From Rebecca billardiae RCC1528 (Eukaryota; Haptophyta), in NCBI GenBank assembly GCA_965240325.2, contig OZ251248.1:558001-622000 (forward strand): a DNA stretch of 64,000 nt, in the 5' to 3' direction. Both the position numbers and the translations under genes were made by a program. The stretch's first letter is position 1, and each line of letters opens with the position of its first letter. The notes below the pieces were generated by a model. It saw nothing but the letters and a program-made list of their open reading frames with translations, ran no database searches and had not been told where the DNA came from. This document shows, one piece after another, positions 47,437 to 59,336 of the stretch.

Positions 47437-48352
47437 ATGGCGTCGACGGTGACCAATGCGACGGAAGCGCAGCGCCAACGGCGTACGACGCGCAGCGGAC
47501 GCACCTCCCGGGTCTGTCGCCGTGGCAGCAACCGCGTCTTCGTGAGTTGGCGACCCTCCCCACGACACAGACAAGCCCGTGATGCCATCCGCAGAGAGAT
47601 GAATCGTCGAGCATGCAACATTGACGCGCCATCCTCGTCCATGGCGCAGGCGCTGCGGGACGAGGCGGACGTCGTCACGCCGGTGACGGATGCGCTGCGA
47701 GTCGTGTGCTCGCGTGAGCAGCTCGTGCCCACTCTCGATCGCGAGTGGCACACGCTGTCGCTGTGCGCGCGCGCTCGCACAACCAACAGCTCCTCGTGCC
47801 GCCAAACACGCGGGCGCCAGACCTGTCGAAGAGGCGAAGAGCGACGACCGCGTGAACGTCAACGCGCTCGTGCTCAGCCTGGCGGCCATGTACGATGCCA
47901 ACGCGACCTGCGCCGAGCCCATCATGCTCGGAGCGGACATCGGCAAGCATCCTCGCGACGACCGCTCTCGGCTGGCGGCAGGAGGACATGCACACGATCT
48001 ACTCTGGCGGCTTCGTCGGTGGCGAGGCGCTCGATTACGCCATCGCGGTCGATATGCGGCACATACAGCGCGTACCCGCGCTCGCGCGGAGCAACGGGCT
48101 ACCCGCCCCGCCCCGCGTGCTGCACATTATTCCCTCGTGCCGGGTGTGGCCCTCGCTGATGCGCACGGACGCATACCGCACCGTGTGGGAGAACTTCACA
48201 GGTGTCACTGGTCCGACTGTCCGTCACCCGGCCATCAAGAGCGAATGCTGTGGAAAGACGACGCGAACCCGCAGAGGAAACATTGCGACAGCACTGGCAC
48301 GGCCCGCCGACCCCCCCGCCCGCCAGGGCACAGCAGTAGTCGTTTAATATAA
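47437..48352 (+). pseudogene. Possible broken or spliced gene of unknown function
   Basis: Protein-like segments lie in different plus frames: DALRVVCSREQLVPTLDREW (near 47690), NVNALVLSLAAMYDANATC (near 47850) and MHTIYSGGFVGGEALDYAI (near 47988), then RVLHIIPSCRVWPSLMRT. They could be exons or one gene with frameshifts. No splice set joined them cleanly by eye. No family recognised. Confidence 0.3.
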
Positions 48353-48572
48353 TTATTACGACTACTTAATATTATATTGAAATTGCCGCGTAAACGACAA
48401 TCAATTATATTATCATCATCATCGTGATCGTCATCACACGGTCCTGTGCGACGTGACGACTAGACTCTGCCCGGCCGATGCGCCGGGCGCGCCGATCACG
48501 ATGGGTCCTGCGTCGGGCGGCGTGGCGGCCGCTCGCAAGACCATCCCGCGCAGTCGTCACGCGACGACTCGG
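48353..48572. other. AT-rich intergenic DNA with hairpins
   Basis: The inverted repeat agtagtcgt (48335-48343) / acgactact (48358-48366) flanks an AT loop, and further AT-rich sequence follows. It lies just past the 3' end of the armadillo gene and could help 3'-end formation. Confidence 0.4.
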
Positions 48573-50150
48573 TCATGCGATCGTGACCTTGCGCACGAGG
48601 TCGAGGCCGCGCTGCAGCTTGTCGAGCAGCTTGTTCATCGCGCGGTTCTCGGCGTGCACCTTCTTGAGCCGCTTGATCACGTTCTGCACGCCCGCCTCGA
48701 CCGCCGCGTCCTTGGCCGCGTCGCCCTCCTTGGCGAGCCACATCAGGATGGGGACGGCGAGCTCGACGATGCGCACCGAGTCCTCGTGCGCCTGCATGGC
48801 GCGCACCGCCACCTTCACCACGCCCGCCTCGACGACGGTGGCCTCGAGCGGGCCGGTGGCGATGGCGTAGAGGGCGAGCAGCCCCCACTCCTGCACCGCG
48901 ATGTTCGCGCGGTGCGCGTTGAGCGCGTTCACCAGCGCGGCGAGCGCGCCGCCCTCGACCGCGGCCATCCGCGCCGCGTTGCCGCCGAGCAGGATCGCGT
49001 GCATGGCGGCGCAGCCCCACGCCTGCACGGCCGCGTCCTTGGCGTGCGTCTCCATGCCGAGGGCGAGGACACCGAGCACGTTGGACTCGGCGGCGGCCTG
49101 CCGCCGCGACTTGGAGTCGCGCGTGAGCTTCATCAGCGCCGCCGCGCCCTGCTCCTGCACGCGCACGTCGGCGGTGTGCGCGCGCATGCACCGCTCGACC
49201 GTCTGCACGGTCGCGATGCCGATCGTCGCGTTCACCTCCGGCTCCGTCGACTGCGCGAGCGAGCCGAGGGCGCGCACGGCGTGCGCGGCGAGGAGCGGGG
49301 AGCCCTCGTGCGCCTCGCGCGCGGCGAGCAGCGCCGCCAGCCCGCCCTCGCCCACCACCGCGCGCCGCGCGTCGTCCGGCCCCGCGCACAGGTTGGCGAG
49401 CGCCGCGCCGGCCGCGCAGCACGCACTCGGGCTGTGCCCGTGCGCCTCGAGGGTGCGCACGAGGACGGGCACGGCGCGCGCGTCGACGGCGGCGAGGCGG
49501 TGCGCCTCGGAGGGCGCGACGACGGCGGCGAGGGCCGTGCACGCCTCCTCCTGCACGCGCACGTCCACCATGTGCGCGTCCATCAGCGCGACGATCATCT
49601 CGAGCGTGCGCGGCTGCGCGACGCGCGCCGCCGCCTGCTCGGACGCGCTCACGAGCGTGTGCAGCACGCGGCAGCCGAACTCCTGCACGCTCGGGCTCGA
49701 GGCGTGCGCCTTCATCGCGTCGAGGCAGCCCGCGAGCGCCCCCGCGTCCGCCGCCTCGCGCTCGCGCCGCCCGCCCAGCAGCGCGTCCAGCGTCGCGAGG
49801 CACACCTCCTGCACCTCCCAGTTCGAGTCGTGCATCTCCATCGCGCGCGTGACGGCGTGCAGCGCGCCCGCGTCGGCGGCGGCCTGCTTCCGCGTGTTCG
49901 AGTTGGTGGTGAGCGCGGTGAGCGCCTCCGACGCCAGCATCTGCGCGCGCGCGTCGTCCTGGTGCGCCACCATCGCCGCGGTCACCGCGCCGATCGCGCC
50001 GGCGATGAGCGCGTGCTGTCGCGCGTCCTCGGCCGTGCCGCGCTGCGCGATGCTCTGCAGCGCGCGGCACGTGGCGTGCACGTCGTGGGGCGCGTCGAGC
50101 GCCGCGACGAGCTCCGACCAGCCCGCCGCCGCACTCGCGCTCGCGCTCAT
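48573..50150 (-). CDS. Armadillo-repeat protein
   Basis: 525 residues from the ATG at 50150 (MSASASAAAGW). The same frame is open to 50345, but the extra residues look like 5' leader. Nearly the whole protein is armadillo-like units of about 42-46 residues with the pattern AGA..AV..AM.AH....VQE.GC.AL, for example AGALHAVTRAMEMHDSNWEV and EGGALAALVNALNAHRANIAV. About eleven units are present. The C-terminus is a basic helix (VQNVIKRLKKVHAENRAMNK). ARM folds bind proteins; no enzyme motif is seen. The gene appears intronless. Confidence 0.8.
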   Translation of the reverse strand: MSASASAAAGWSELVAALDAPHDVHATCRALQSIAQRGTAEDARQHALIAGAIGAVTAAMVAHQDDARAQMLASEALTALTTNSNTRKQAAADAGALHAVTRAMEMHDSNWEVQEVCLATLDALLGGRREREAADAGALAGCLDAMKAHASSPSVQEFGCRVLHTLVSASEQAAARVAQPRTLEMIVALMDAHMVDVRVQEEACTALAAVVAPSEAHRLAAVDARAVPVLVRTLEAHGHSPSACCAAGAALANLCAGPDDARRAVVGEGGLAALLAAREAHEGSPLLAAHAVRALGSLAQSTEPEVNATIGIATVQTVERCMRAHTADVRVQEQGAAALMKLTRDSKSRRQAAAESNVLGVLALGMETHAKDAAVQAWGCAAMHAILLGGNAARMAAVEGGALAALVNALNAHRANIAVQEWGLLALYAIATGPLEATVVEAGVVKVAVRAMQAHEDSVRIVELAVPILMWLAKEGDAAKDAAVEAGVQNVIKRLKKVHAENRAMNKLLDKLQRGLDLVRKVTIA

Positions 50151-50398
50151 CGTGCGGGCTGCGCGCGCGGCCGCGTCGCAGCCTGCCGCGGGCGCGGCCG
50201 GGGTGATGTGCAAAGCAAGCAGCGCGTGTTTGCTGGTTTGATGGGTGCACATGTAACGATCAGAAGGCCCGTCGACCGAGTCTGCACCGACGTTACAAAA
50301 AGGCCCGAAAATAAACCCGTCTCGCAGGTCCGGGCCGGCAATCAACGGACGTTGAAAAAAAGGACCGAGCTGACGGCCGTACGCACGCCGACCTTATC
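50151..50398. promoter_or_regulatory. Divergent promoter region, ARM/DUF1971
   Basis: About 250 bp between head-to-head genes; short A-rich runs (ttacaaaaaggcccgaaaataaa and gttgaaaaaaagg) near 50295-50362 stand out from the GC-rich surroundings. Confidence 0.4.
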
Positions 50399-50872
50399 AT
50401 GCAGTTCACCCACGCCCTCCTCGCGCTCGTGTGCATCGGCGGTGTGACGACGGTCATCGCCGCCGCAAGCCCGTCGGCCCGAGCCGCTGCCGCACGAGCC
50501 ACTCGCCTCCCACGCTGCGCCATGTGCGCCGCCGCTGCACCGATGCCCACGCTGCCCGCAGACGTGGTCAAGTACTCGCAGGTGCCCAAGGACGGGGCCT
50601 TCACGAAGGAGCGCATCCCGTCGGGGCTGCTCAAGGAGCATTCGACCAAGAAGGGCACGTGGGGCCGCATCCAGGTCTCGAGCGGCGAGCTCCGCTACCA
50701 GATCAACGAGGGCGCGCACAAGGGCGTGCACGTGCTGCGCGCGCCCGCGGTCGGCATCATCGAGCCCGCCGTCCACCACGAGGTCAAGCCGCTCACCGAC
50801 GACCTCAAGTTCGTCGTCGAGTTCTTGCGCGTACCGGGCACAGGGCCGGTCGATGAGAAGCGCGAACCGTAG
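50399..50872 (+). CDS. DUF1971 (TehB N-terminal-like) cupin with plastid-type leader
   Basis: 157 residues, intronless. Residues 1-22 are a signal peptide (HALLALVCIGGVTTVIAAAS). Residues 24-45 are Ala/Arg/Ser-rich and unlike the rest, as in a transit peptide, so import into a complex plastid is likely. Residues 49-147 match the DUF1971 domain: MPTLPADVVKYSQVPKDGAF, IPSGLLKEHSTKKGTWGRI, then a G-E-L-Y core, EPAVHHEVKPL and FVVEFLR. This small beta-barrel is found in bacteria next to or fused with tellurite-resistance methyltransferases; its reaction is not established. Its presence with targeting signals suggests bacterial or plastid origin. Confidence 0.78.
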   Translation: MQFTHALLALVCIGGVTTVIAAASPSARAAAARATRLPRCAMCAAAAPMPTLPADVVKYSQVPKDGAFTKERIPSGLLKEHSTKKGTWGRIQVSSGELRYQINEGAHKGVHVLRAPAVGIIEPAVHHEVKPLTDDLKFVVEFLRVPGTGPVDEKREP

Positions 50873-51490
50873 AGCGCGCGGCCCAGCTCATTGCCGATCA
50901 ACCGAGCTGGCGCGTACGACGAATCCGAACAGTGCGTCGTCAATGTGATGCCCGCGCTGCGGACTCGGGACTGCCGCACGGCACCGCACTCGGTCTCGGC
51001 CGCAGCCTGGGCGGTGCCGCCGTCCAACGCACGAGACGCTACACTTCTATGATGAAGACAGCGCGCGCGGCTACAACTATACTACGACCGCTGATGGCAT
51101 CGATCCGCCTAGGTTGCCGGCGTCCGACGGCCGCCGGTACCGGGCCGCCTCACTAGTAGTAGTATTAATATATATATATATATATATATATTGGGATCGT
51201 ACGTTGATCAGACGAGTGGCGCGTGTCCGCAGTGGGAGTGGCCGGCTCGGTGATCCTCGTTGAGGCACTCATTGTGGTCCTGGGCCGCACGTGGCCGCTG
51301 TCCGCGCGACACAGTGATGAACAGGCCTCTGGCTGGCAGGACCGGCAAGCCAGACAGACAGACAGACATGGGCGGGGAGGGCGGGCCAAACAAAGCAGCT
51401 GCTGGTCGTGGCAATGCGCGGCTCGGGCGTGCGGCGGTAGGTGCGCAGCCGAGCGGCTTGCTGAGACGAGTTGGGCATCCTCTGCTGGAG
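50873..51490. other. Intergenic DNA to the contig end
   Basis: No gene recognised. Contains (AT)n at 51167-51191 and a short (CAGA)n run near 51355-51366. Sequence stops at the N gap. Confidence 0.5.
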
Positions 51491-51690
51491 NNNNNNNNNN
51501 NNNNNNNNNNNNNNNNNNNNNNNNNNNNNNNNNNNNNNNNNNNNNNNNNNNNNNNNNNNNNNNNNNNNNNNNNNNNNNNNNNNNNNNNNNNNNNNNNNNN
51601 NNNNNNNNNNNNNNNNNNNNNNNNNNNNNNNNNNNNNNNNNNNNNNNNNNNNNNNNNNNNNNNNNNNNNNNNNNNNNNNNNNNNNNNNNN
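51491..51690. other. Assembly gap, 200 N
   Basis: Exactly 200 undetermined bases, a round number typical of a scaffold join of unknown size. Confidence 0.99.
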
Positions 51691-52261
51691 CACGTGCAGC
51701 GGTGCCGCGACGTGCGCGCGTGGGCCAAGGTCCGGCGGCGGCGCATGCTCGAGCGCTTCAGGTGCGCGGCTGCCTCGCGCGCGCGGCACGGGCGAGCGCA
51801 CACGCCCGCGCCCGCGGCTCACGCCCGCCCCCGCGCGCCCCGTCCCCGCGCGCCGCAGGCCGCGGCTGCTCAAGCTGCTGTGCGGCGGGCAGGGCCTCTC
51901 GGACGCCCACACGCCGATGCCCGTGCAGCTCAACCAGATCGAGCTGGGCGCGGTGCCGCCGGGCGCCGAGGGCGCGGTGGCGTCGGAGGGGGTGGCGGGT
52001 GGTGCCGCGGGCGCGGGCGCGGCCGGCGCGCCCGCGACCGAGCGCGCCGAGCCGGACGCCGCGCAGCCCGCGGGCGCGCCCGCGGCGGCAGTGGCCGAGA
52101 ACGGGCCGGGCGGCGCAGGCGCAGGCGGCGCCGAGACGGCCGAGGGCGCGAGCGTGGGCACTGAGCGGGGCGCAGAGGGTGAGCTGCCCTCGCGCGCTGC
52201 CATGGCGGACACATCGGCGGGGCATCATGCGTTGGAGCAGCCGCTTGACGAGCAGCCGTAG
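51691..52261 (+). CDS. LIN37-like gene, second copy, 5' end cut by gap
   Basis: Exon 1 remnant 51691-51761, intron 51762-51858, exon 2 51859-52261. Same sequence as 43227-43797; the first ~106 codons are missing because the contig starts here. Confidence 0.6.
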
Positions 52262-52728
52262 TAGGCCCAGTCGTCGCGGCGCGGAGCCGCGGCTGAGTGC
52301 CGGACGACTACTACGGGCCCTGAGCACCAATCATTCCAGCAGCATGACGACCCGCACAGTGACACCGCCTGCTCAGCCTCAGCCGCACGGCGCGCCGGCC
52401 ACTAGTGACCGGCGGACCGCGGCATTAAGATTTAATAAGGCCGCAGGGCCGGCGCGCGCCGGCCGGCCGCGTCGGGCCACTTCATTGCGGCGGAAACTTG
52501 CAACCGCGGCCAACCCGACTGACGGCGCGCGGGCACGGATCCGGGATCGGCGCGCAGCCCGCGGACGAGCCGCCGACCGGCCAGCACATGCCAATCGGGG
52601 GTAGTAGGGAGAGGTTCCGCTGTGGCGTATGGCCCGCTTGGGTGACTTCCGCTCGGTTCGATCAGAATGGCACCAGTCGTCGCCACTTGCAGGCTGCTGT
52701 GCAACCGAATCAGTAGTAGTAGCAGCCT

Positions 52729-55609
52729 TCATTGATGCTTGTGGGTGGACCGAAGCCGGAGCCCTGGAGCGCGCTCAAGCCAAGCCCTGCGGATGTCATC
52801 TTGGGCGGAGGTGGTGAAGGCATTGCCACTATGCACGACGGGGCAGACCGCACGGGCGGACAGGGCCGCCGCGTGACACTGTGAGACTGAGGCAGAGGCG
52901 CGGTCGCTCGGCTCGGCTGTTGGCGCAACGCACGGCAGCGAGCTGGTGCACACACCTGAGGTCGAGCTCCTCAAGACCTTCGTTGTGGCGCAGCATGTCA
53001 ACAATCTCTGGGGCGATCTCGTCAGTGAGCAAATTCCGCCTGCAGGCAGGATGAGGAGAGGGAGGCATGTTTGCAGCCACACACACATCAGCGCTGAGCA
53101 CGGGTGGTCGGGGAGCAGGGCGCGCCGCGTGTGCGGCGCAGCGCGCGCTCACGAGAGATCGAGCACCCTCAGGCTGCAGCCCCCACCAGTCGCCACATTG
53201 AAGGCGGCGACGGCGTCATCGTACATCTTAGGATACACCCTGCAACGCGGGCGATCGAGCGGTGGGGGCACGTCGTGAGGAGTGCGCGATGAGCATGCAT
53301 CCATCACTCCCCTCTGCAGCACCGTGCGACGCGGTGCTGCACGCACTCATTCGCGAGGGGAGTCTCGTAGACTGCCTCGCCCAAGTTGGACCCGTAGGAT
53401 GCGGCGTTGTTGACGGCCCTGCAAGCGAGGCGGCGAGGCACGTGAGTCAAGTGCTGCCAGCGCGTGCCGCCCCATCACGGCCCAGCGCACGCGCAGCTGT
53501 ACACATCACGGGCAGCGCGTGCGTGCGCGCACTCGTTCATGACTTGCTCTATGCCGTCCGCCGAACGCTCCCACGCACGCACCAGCTTGAGGTCGACTTC
53601 GTAGGCGCCGAAAGCGATGTCGATTGGGGCTTCAGCCTCGTACACGGGGTCAACGAAGCGTGAGCCGCCCGGCATGTCGGTATGCGTGAGGCCGTACAGG
53701 TCAGTGGAACCGGTCAGCACGTCCTTGGCATCCTTGCCCAGATCAGAGAGGGCGTAGCCAACGGCTGCTGTCTCATCGATGACCAGGGTGTCGAGCGCCT
53801 CCGATTCGTACAGGCTCTGGCCCACGAGCTTGGCTGCCTCCGCGACGGCCGAAATCTCCCGCCCGGCGAATGTCAGCAAGGGGCTCTCGCCTGCGTCCTG
53901 GTCCCCAACCAGGTCCATCTCCACGTACTCGCCCGCATGAGCAAGGTAACCGCCAGCGTCGTGAACTGCCTTCTTGAGATCATCGCGAAGCGGGACATAA
54001 TTGCTGACGTCCGATCCGAGGCGAGCAGCTCCAGCAGACAAGAGGTCGGCCTCCTCCGTCAATGTCGTGACCAGCGGCTGCTGCTTGGCCCAGATGTCAC
54101 CTGCATGCACAAAGTCGTTACCAGCTCTGCGATGGGGGGAGGCGAGGGCGACGAGCAGTGCGGTACATGCGCTCAATCAGCAAGCTGGACGATAGCCCGC
54201 GCAAGAGGGACGCACGGAGCGCGTGGCGCAAGCCGGTGCGCTGCGCTCACTTCTGCCCAAACTGCGCCACATGAGCCGTACCGAGGTCTTTGCCTACCTG
54301 CTTCTGGGCGTAGCTGGCCGTGTAGTAAAGCCTGTGCGGGGGAGACATTGTGTTAAGCAAGCTGGAGGGCATGCACGCAGATGGCAGTCGGCATCGCACA
54401 TTGCACGCACAGTTCAGTCACACCAGAGTCCCCAACCTCGCTCAGCGCAGCTTCCATCTTGCCCACCGGCTTCATCAAATGGGAGCCAAGCTCGTCAGCG
54501 CCTGAAGATGCTGAGAGGGAGTCGGCCAGCTTGGACGCGGCTGGGAGGCCGTTGTAGGCAATGTCGGCGACAGCTGCCCCTGGGCTCACGCCGATGACTT
54601 CGTGAGTGAGCTCGGCGACGTCGCCGATGGCATACATGAGCGCAGCCGCCTCATCGGTCACGAAGGTCTGCACGTCCTCAGATGAGTGCATCTCATCTCC
54701 GAGGACAGAGATGCCATCCAGCACAGCCGATGCCTCATCCGACACAAACTTGAGCAGCGCGCCGTGGGGGCTGCCTTTGCCCAGATCGTCGTTGATGGGA
54801 TCGGGCATGCCAGAAGCTGCAAGCCCGACTGTCGAGATCTCAGAGCCCACCGCATCCAGTGCATCTTCATCGTGAGAGAGGAGCTTGCCGACGTTTTGCA
54901 TACTGTCAGCCACCACCTGTGCCTCAGCGTCCACCAGCTCGAGCACAGAGCCCGGGTCGCGAATGGCAGCGAGGAAACGGCGAGCGCTGGCATCGGTCAA
55001 GCCACAGCCAGCCATCTTGAACGTGTCGATGTCTTGATTATCCACGAGGAACGGGGCGAGCTGACGCGCTGCACGCAGGCTGACAAAGTTGTCAGAGATG
55101 TCCACATCTGTCTTGCCCTCCATGTACCAGCTGACTGCCTGGAACTCCCTGTAGTTGAGGTCCTGCCCGGGCAAGCTAATCGTGTTGCCCTCACTCAGCA
55201 GGTCGTAGAAGCCCGAGCGTGTATCAGGCGGATAAGGTGGGGCCGGTGGGATAGCCGGCGGGGGAGGCGGGGATGGCGGACGGGTGTGTGGCGGTGGCGG
55301 AGTTGACTCGCCACGCTGTCCAAGGGGTGGAGGCGGAGGGAACTGGCGATCCTGTCCCGACGGCGGAGGCGGCTGATACACCCACCATGGTGACGACGAC
55401 GAGCTGGCCTTCTCGAGACGACCCGCGTGGGCTGGCTGCGGGCGCCCAAGCGCTCCTTCCTCAGCAGGCGTGGCAGGCTGCGCGCTTGCCGAGGGGTGAG
55501 GAGTCACACCGCTGTTGAGGCGCTCGACGGCGAAGAGAAGCGCGGCCACGGCTAGCAGCGACACGCCCGTAACGGTGGCACCCGCCACGACGCGCTTGGT
55601 GAGTGGCAT
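52729..55609 (-). CDS. LRR membrane protein, second copy
   Basis: Exons 55609-54411, 54331-54282, 54100-53503, 53418-53347, 53239-53153, 53039-52956 and 52828-52729. Identical to the gene at 44265-47145; see that entry for domains. Confidence 0.62.
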
Positions 55610-55900
55610 GACCGCCCGACGGCCGCCCCGGCCCCCGATGGCGGAAAATGATCGGCAAAGCTCTCGAGCGAAAATTCAAAATTATTGGCCGGCCGGATGG
55701 TCGTTCTTGCGTATCATAGTTGCAACAAGGGAGATATTAAAAAATACGTAGCCGTATGGGGGTACACTCATTCTATGATTTAACGACACAGGTCTAGTAA
55801 ACGTTTACGGCTATCTCCCTTGCTTGCAACCCCACCAAGGGAATGACGCGCACCGGACTGTCTGTGCGGTCCCTCAGCCGAAAGCCCACGTCCGGCCTGC

Positions 55901-56816
55901 ATGGCGTCGACGGTGACCAATGCGACGGAAGCGCAGCGCCAACGGCGTACGACGCGCAGCGGACGCACCTCCCGGGTCTGTCGCCGTGGCAGCAACCGCG
56001 TCTTCGTGAGTTGGCGACCCTCCCCACGACACAGACAAGCCCGTGATGCCATCCGCAGAGAGATGAATCGTCGAGCATGCAACATTGACGCGCCATCCTC
56101 GTCCATGGCGCAGGCGCTGCGGGACGAGGCGGACGTCGTCACGCCGGTGACGGATGCGCTGCGAGTCGTGTGCTCGCGTGAGCAGCTCGTGCCCACTCTC
56201 GATCGCGAGTGGCACACGCTGTCGCTGTGCGCGCGCGCTCGCACAACCAACAGCTCCTCGTGCCGCCAAACACGCGGGCGCCAGACCTGTCGAAGAGGCG
56301 AAGAGCGACGACCGCGTGAACGTCAACGCGCTCGTGCTCAGCCTGGCGGCCATGTACGATGCCAACGCGACCTGCGCCGAGCCCATCATGCTCGGAGCGG
56401 ACATCGGCAAGCATCCTCGCGACGACCGCTCTCGGCTGGCGGCAGGAGGACATGCACACGATCTACTCTGGCGGCTTCGTCGGTGGCGAGGCGCTCGATT
56501 ACGCCATCGCGGTCGATATGCGGCACATACAGCGCGTACCCGCGCTCGCGCGGAGCAACGGGCTACCCGCCCCGCCCCGCGTGCTGCACATTATTCCCTC
56601 GTGCCGGGTGTGGCCCTCGCTGATGCGCACGGACGCATACCGCACCGTGTGGGAGAACTTCACAGGTGTCACTGGTCCGACTGTCCGTCACCCGGCCATC
56701 AAGAGCGAATGCTGTGGAAAGACGACGCGAACCCGCAGAGGAAACATTGCGACAGCACTGGCACGGCCCGCCGACCCCCCCGCCCGCCAGGGCACAGCAG
56801 TAGTCGTTTAATATAA
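55901..56816 (+). pseudogene. Second copy of the possible broken gene at 47437
   Basis: Same fragments in the same frames as 47437-48352. Since the copy is exact, it gives no independent evidence on whether the frame breaks are real. Confidence 0.28.
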
Positions 56817-57036
56817 TTATTACGACTACTTAATATTATATTGAAATTGCCGCGTAAACGACAATCAATTATATTATCATCATCATCGTGATCGTCATCA
56901 CACGGTCCTGTGCGACGTGACGACTAGACTCTGCCCGGCCGATGCGCCGGGCGCGCCGATCACGATGGGTCCTGCGTCGGGCGGCGTGGCGGCCGCTCGC
57001 AAGACCATCCCGCGCAGTCGTCACGCGACGACTCGG

Positions 57037-58614
57037 TCATGCGATCGTGACCTTGCGCACGAGGTCGAGGCCGCGCTGCAGCTTGTCGAGCAGCTTGTTC
57101 ATCGCGCGGTTCTCGGCGTGCACCTTCTTGAGCCGCTTGATCACGTTCTGCACGCCCGCCTCGACCGCCGCGTCCTTGGCCGCGTCGCCCTCCTTGGCGA
57201 GCCACATCAGGATGGGGACGGCGAGCTCGACGATGCGCACCGAGTCCTCGTGCGCCTGCATGGCGCGCACCGCCACCTTCACCACGCCCGCCTCGACGAC
57301 GGTGGCCTCGAGCGGGCCGGTGGCGATGGCGTAGAGGGCGAGCAGCCCCCACTCCTGCACCGCGATGTTCGCGCGGTGCGCGTTGAGCGCGTTCACCAGC
57401 GCGGCGAGCGCGCCGCCCTCGACCGCGGCCATCCGCGCCGCGTTGCCGCCGAGCAGGATCGCGTGCATGGCGGCGCAGCCCCACGCCTGCACGGCCGCGT
57501 CCTTGGCGTGCGTCTCCATGCCGAGGGCGAGGACACCGAGCACGTTGGACTCGGCGGCGGCCTGCCGCCGCGACTTGGAGTCGCGCGTGAGCTTCATCAG
57601 CGCCGCCGCGCCCTGCTCCTGCACGCGCACGTCGGCGGTGTGCGCGCGCATGCACCGCTCGACCGTCTGCACGGTCGCGATGCCGATCGTCGCGTTCACC
57701 TCCGGCTCCGTCGACTGCGCGAGCGAGCCGAGGGCGCGCACGGCGTGCGCGGCGAGGAGCGGGGAGCCCTCGTGCGCCTCGCGCGCGGCGAGCAGCGCCG
57801 CCAGCCCGCCCTCGCCCACCACCGCGCGCCGCGCGTCGTCCGGCCCCGCGCACAGGTTGGCGAGCGCCGCGCCGGCCGCGCAGCACGCACTCGGGCTGTG
57901 CCCGTGCGCCTCGAGGGTGCGCACGAGGACGGGCACGGCGCGCGCGTCGACGGCGGCGAGGCGGTGCGCCTCGGAGGGCGCGACGACGGCGGCGAGGGCC
58001 GTGCACGCCTCCTCCTGCACGCGCACGTCCACCATGTGCGCGTCCATCAGCGCGACGATCATCTCGAGCGTGCGCGGCTGCGCGACGCGCGCCGCCGCCT
58101 GCTCGGACGCGCTCACGAGCGTGTGCAGCACGCGGCAGCCGAACTCCTGCACGCTCGGGCTCGAGGCGTGCGCCTTCATCGCGTCGAGGCAGCCCGCGAG
58201 CGCCCCCGCGTCCGCCGCCTCGCGCTCGCGCCGCCCGCCCAGCAGCGCGTCCAGCGTCGCGAGGCACACCTCCTGCACCTCCCAGTTCGAGTCGTGCATC
58301 TCCATCGCGCGCGTGACGGCGTGCAGCGCGCCCGCGTCGGCGGCGGCCTGCTTCCGCGTGTTCGAGTTGGTGGTGAGCGCGGTGAGCGCCTCCGACGCCA
58401 GCATCTGCGCGCGCGCGTCGTCCTGGTGCGCCACCATCGCCGCGGTCACCGCGCCGATCGCGCCGGCGATGAGCGCGTGCTGTCGCGCGTCCTCGGCCGT
58501 GCCGCGCTGCGCGATGCTCTGCAGCGCGCGGCACGTGGCGTGCACGTCGTGGGGCGCGTCGAGCGCCGCGACGAGCTCCGACCAGCCCGCCGCCGCACTC
58601 GCGCTCGCGCTCAT
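57037..58614 (-). CDS. Armadillo-repeat protein, second copy
   Basis: Identical to 48573-50150, ATG at 58614. Confidence 0.78.
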   Translation of the reverse strand: MSASASAAAGWSELVAALDAPHDVHATCRALQSIAQRGTAEDARQHALIAGAIGAVTAAMVAHQDDARAQMLASEALTALTTNSNTRKQAAADAGALHAVTRAMEMHDSNWEVQEVCLATLDALLGGRREREAADAGALAGCLDAMKAHASSPSVQEFGCRVLHTLVSASEQAAARVAQPRTLEMIVALMDAHMVDVRVQEEACTALAAVVAPSEAHRLAAVDARAVPVLVRTLEAHGHSPSACCAAGAALANLCAGPDDARRAVVGEGGLAALLAAREAHEGSPLLAAHAVRALGSLAQSTEPEVNATIGIATVQTVERCMRAHTADVRVQEQGAAALMKLTRDSKSRRQAAAESNVLGVLALGMETHAKDAAVQAWGCAAMHAILLGGNAARMAAVEGGALAALVNALNAHRANIAVQEWGLLALYAIATGPLEATVVEAGVVKVAVRAMQAHEDSVRIVELAVPILMWLAKEGDAAKDAAVEAGVQNVIKRLKKVHAENRAMNKLLDKLQRGLDLVRKVTIA

Positions 58615-58862
58615 CGTGCGGGCTGCGCGCGCGGCCGCGTCGCAGCCTGCCGCGGGCGCGGCCGGGGTGATGTGCAAAGCAAGCAGCGCGTGTTTGCTGG
58701 TTTGATGGGTGCACATGTAACGATCAGAAGGCCCGTCGACCGAGTCTGCACCGACGTTACAAAAAGGCCCGAAAATAAACCCGTCTCGCAGGTCCGGGCC
58801 GGCAATCAACGGACGTTGAAAAAAAGGACCGAGCTGACGGCCGTACGCACGCCGACCTTATC

Positions 58863-59336
58863 ATGCAGTTCACCCACGCCCTCCTCGCGCTCGTGTGCAT
58901 CGGCGGTGTGACGACGGTCATCGCCGCCGCAAGCCCGTCGGCCCGAGCCGCTGCCGCACGAGCCACTCGCCTCCCACGCTGCGCCATGTGCGCCGCCGCT
59001 GCACCGATGCCCACGCTGCCCGCAGACGTGGTCAAGTACTCGCAGGTGCCCAAGGACGGGGCCTTCACGAAGGAGCGCATCCCGTCGGGGCTGCTCAAGG
59101 AGCATTCGACCAAGAAGGGCACGTGGGGCCGCATCCAGGTCTCGAGCGGCGAGCTCCGCTACCAGATCAACGAGGGCGCGCACAAGGGCGTGCACGTGCT
59201 GCGCGCGCCCGCGGTCGGCATCATCGAGCCCGCCGTCCACCACGAGGTCAAGCCGCTCACCGACGACCTCAAGTTCGTCGTCGAGTTCTTGCGCGTACCG
59301 GGCACAGGGCCGGTCGATGAGAAGCGCGAACCGTAG
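58863..59336 (+). CDS. DUF1971 cupin with plastid-type leader, second copy
   Basis: Identical to 50399-50872, including the leader. Confidence 0.76.
   Translation: MQFTHALLALVCIGGVTTVIAAASPSARAAAARATRLPRCAMCAAAAPMPTLPADVVKYSQVPKDGAFTKERIPSGLLKEHSTKKGTWGRIQVSSGELRYQINEGAHKGVHVLRAPAVGIIEPAVHHEVKPLTDDLKFVVEFLRVPGTGPVDEKREP

Noticed and set aside
48453-50447. 664-codon plus-strand frame over the armadillo gene (and its copy at 56917)
   Set aside because: His/Arg/Gly-rich shadow of a clear minus-strand ARM repeat protein.
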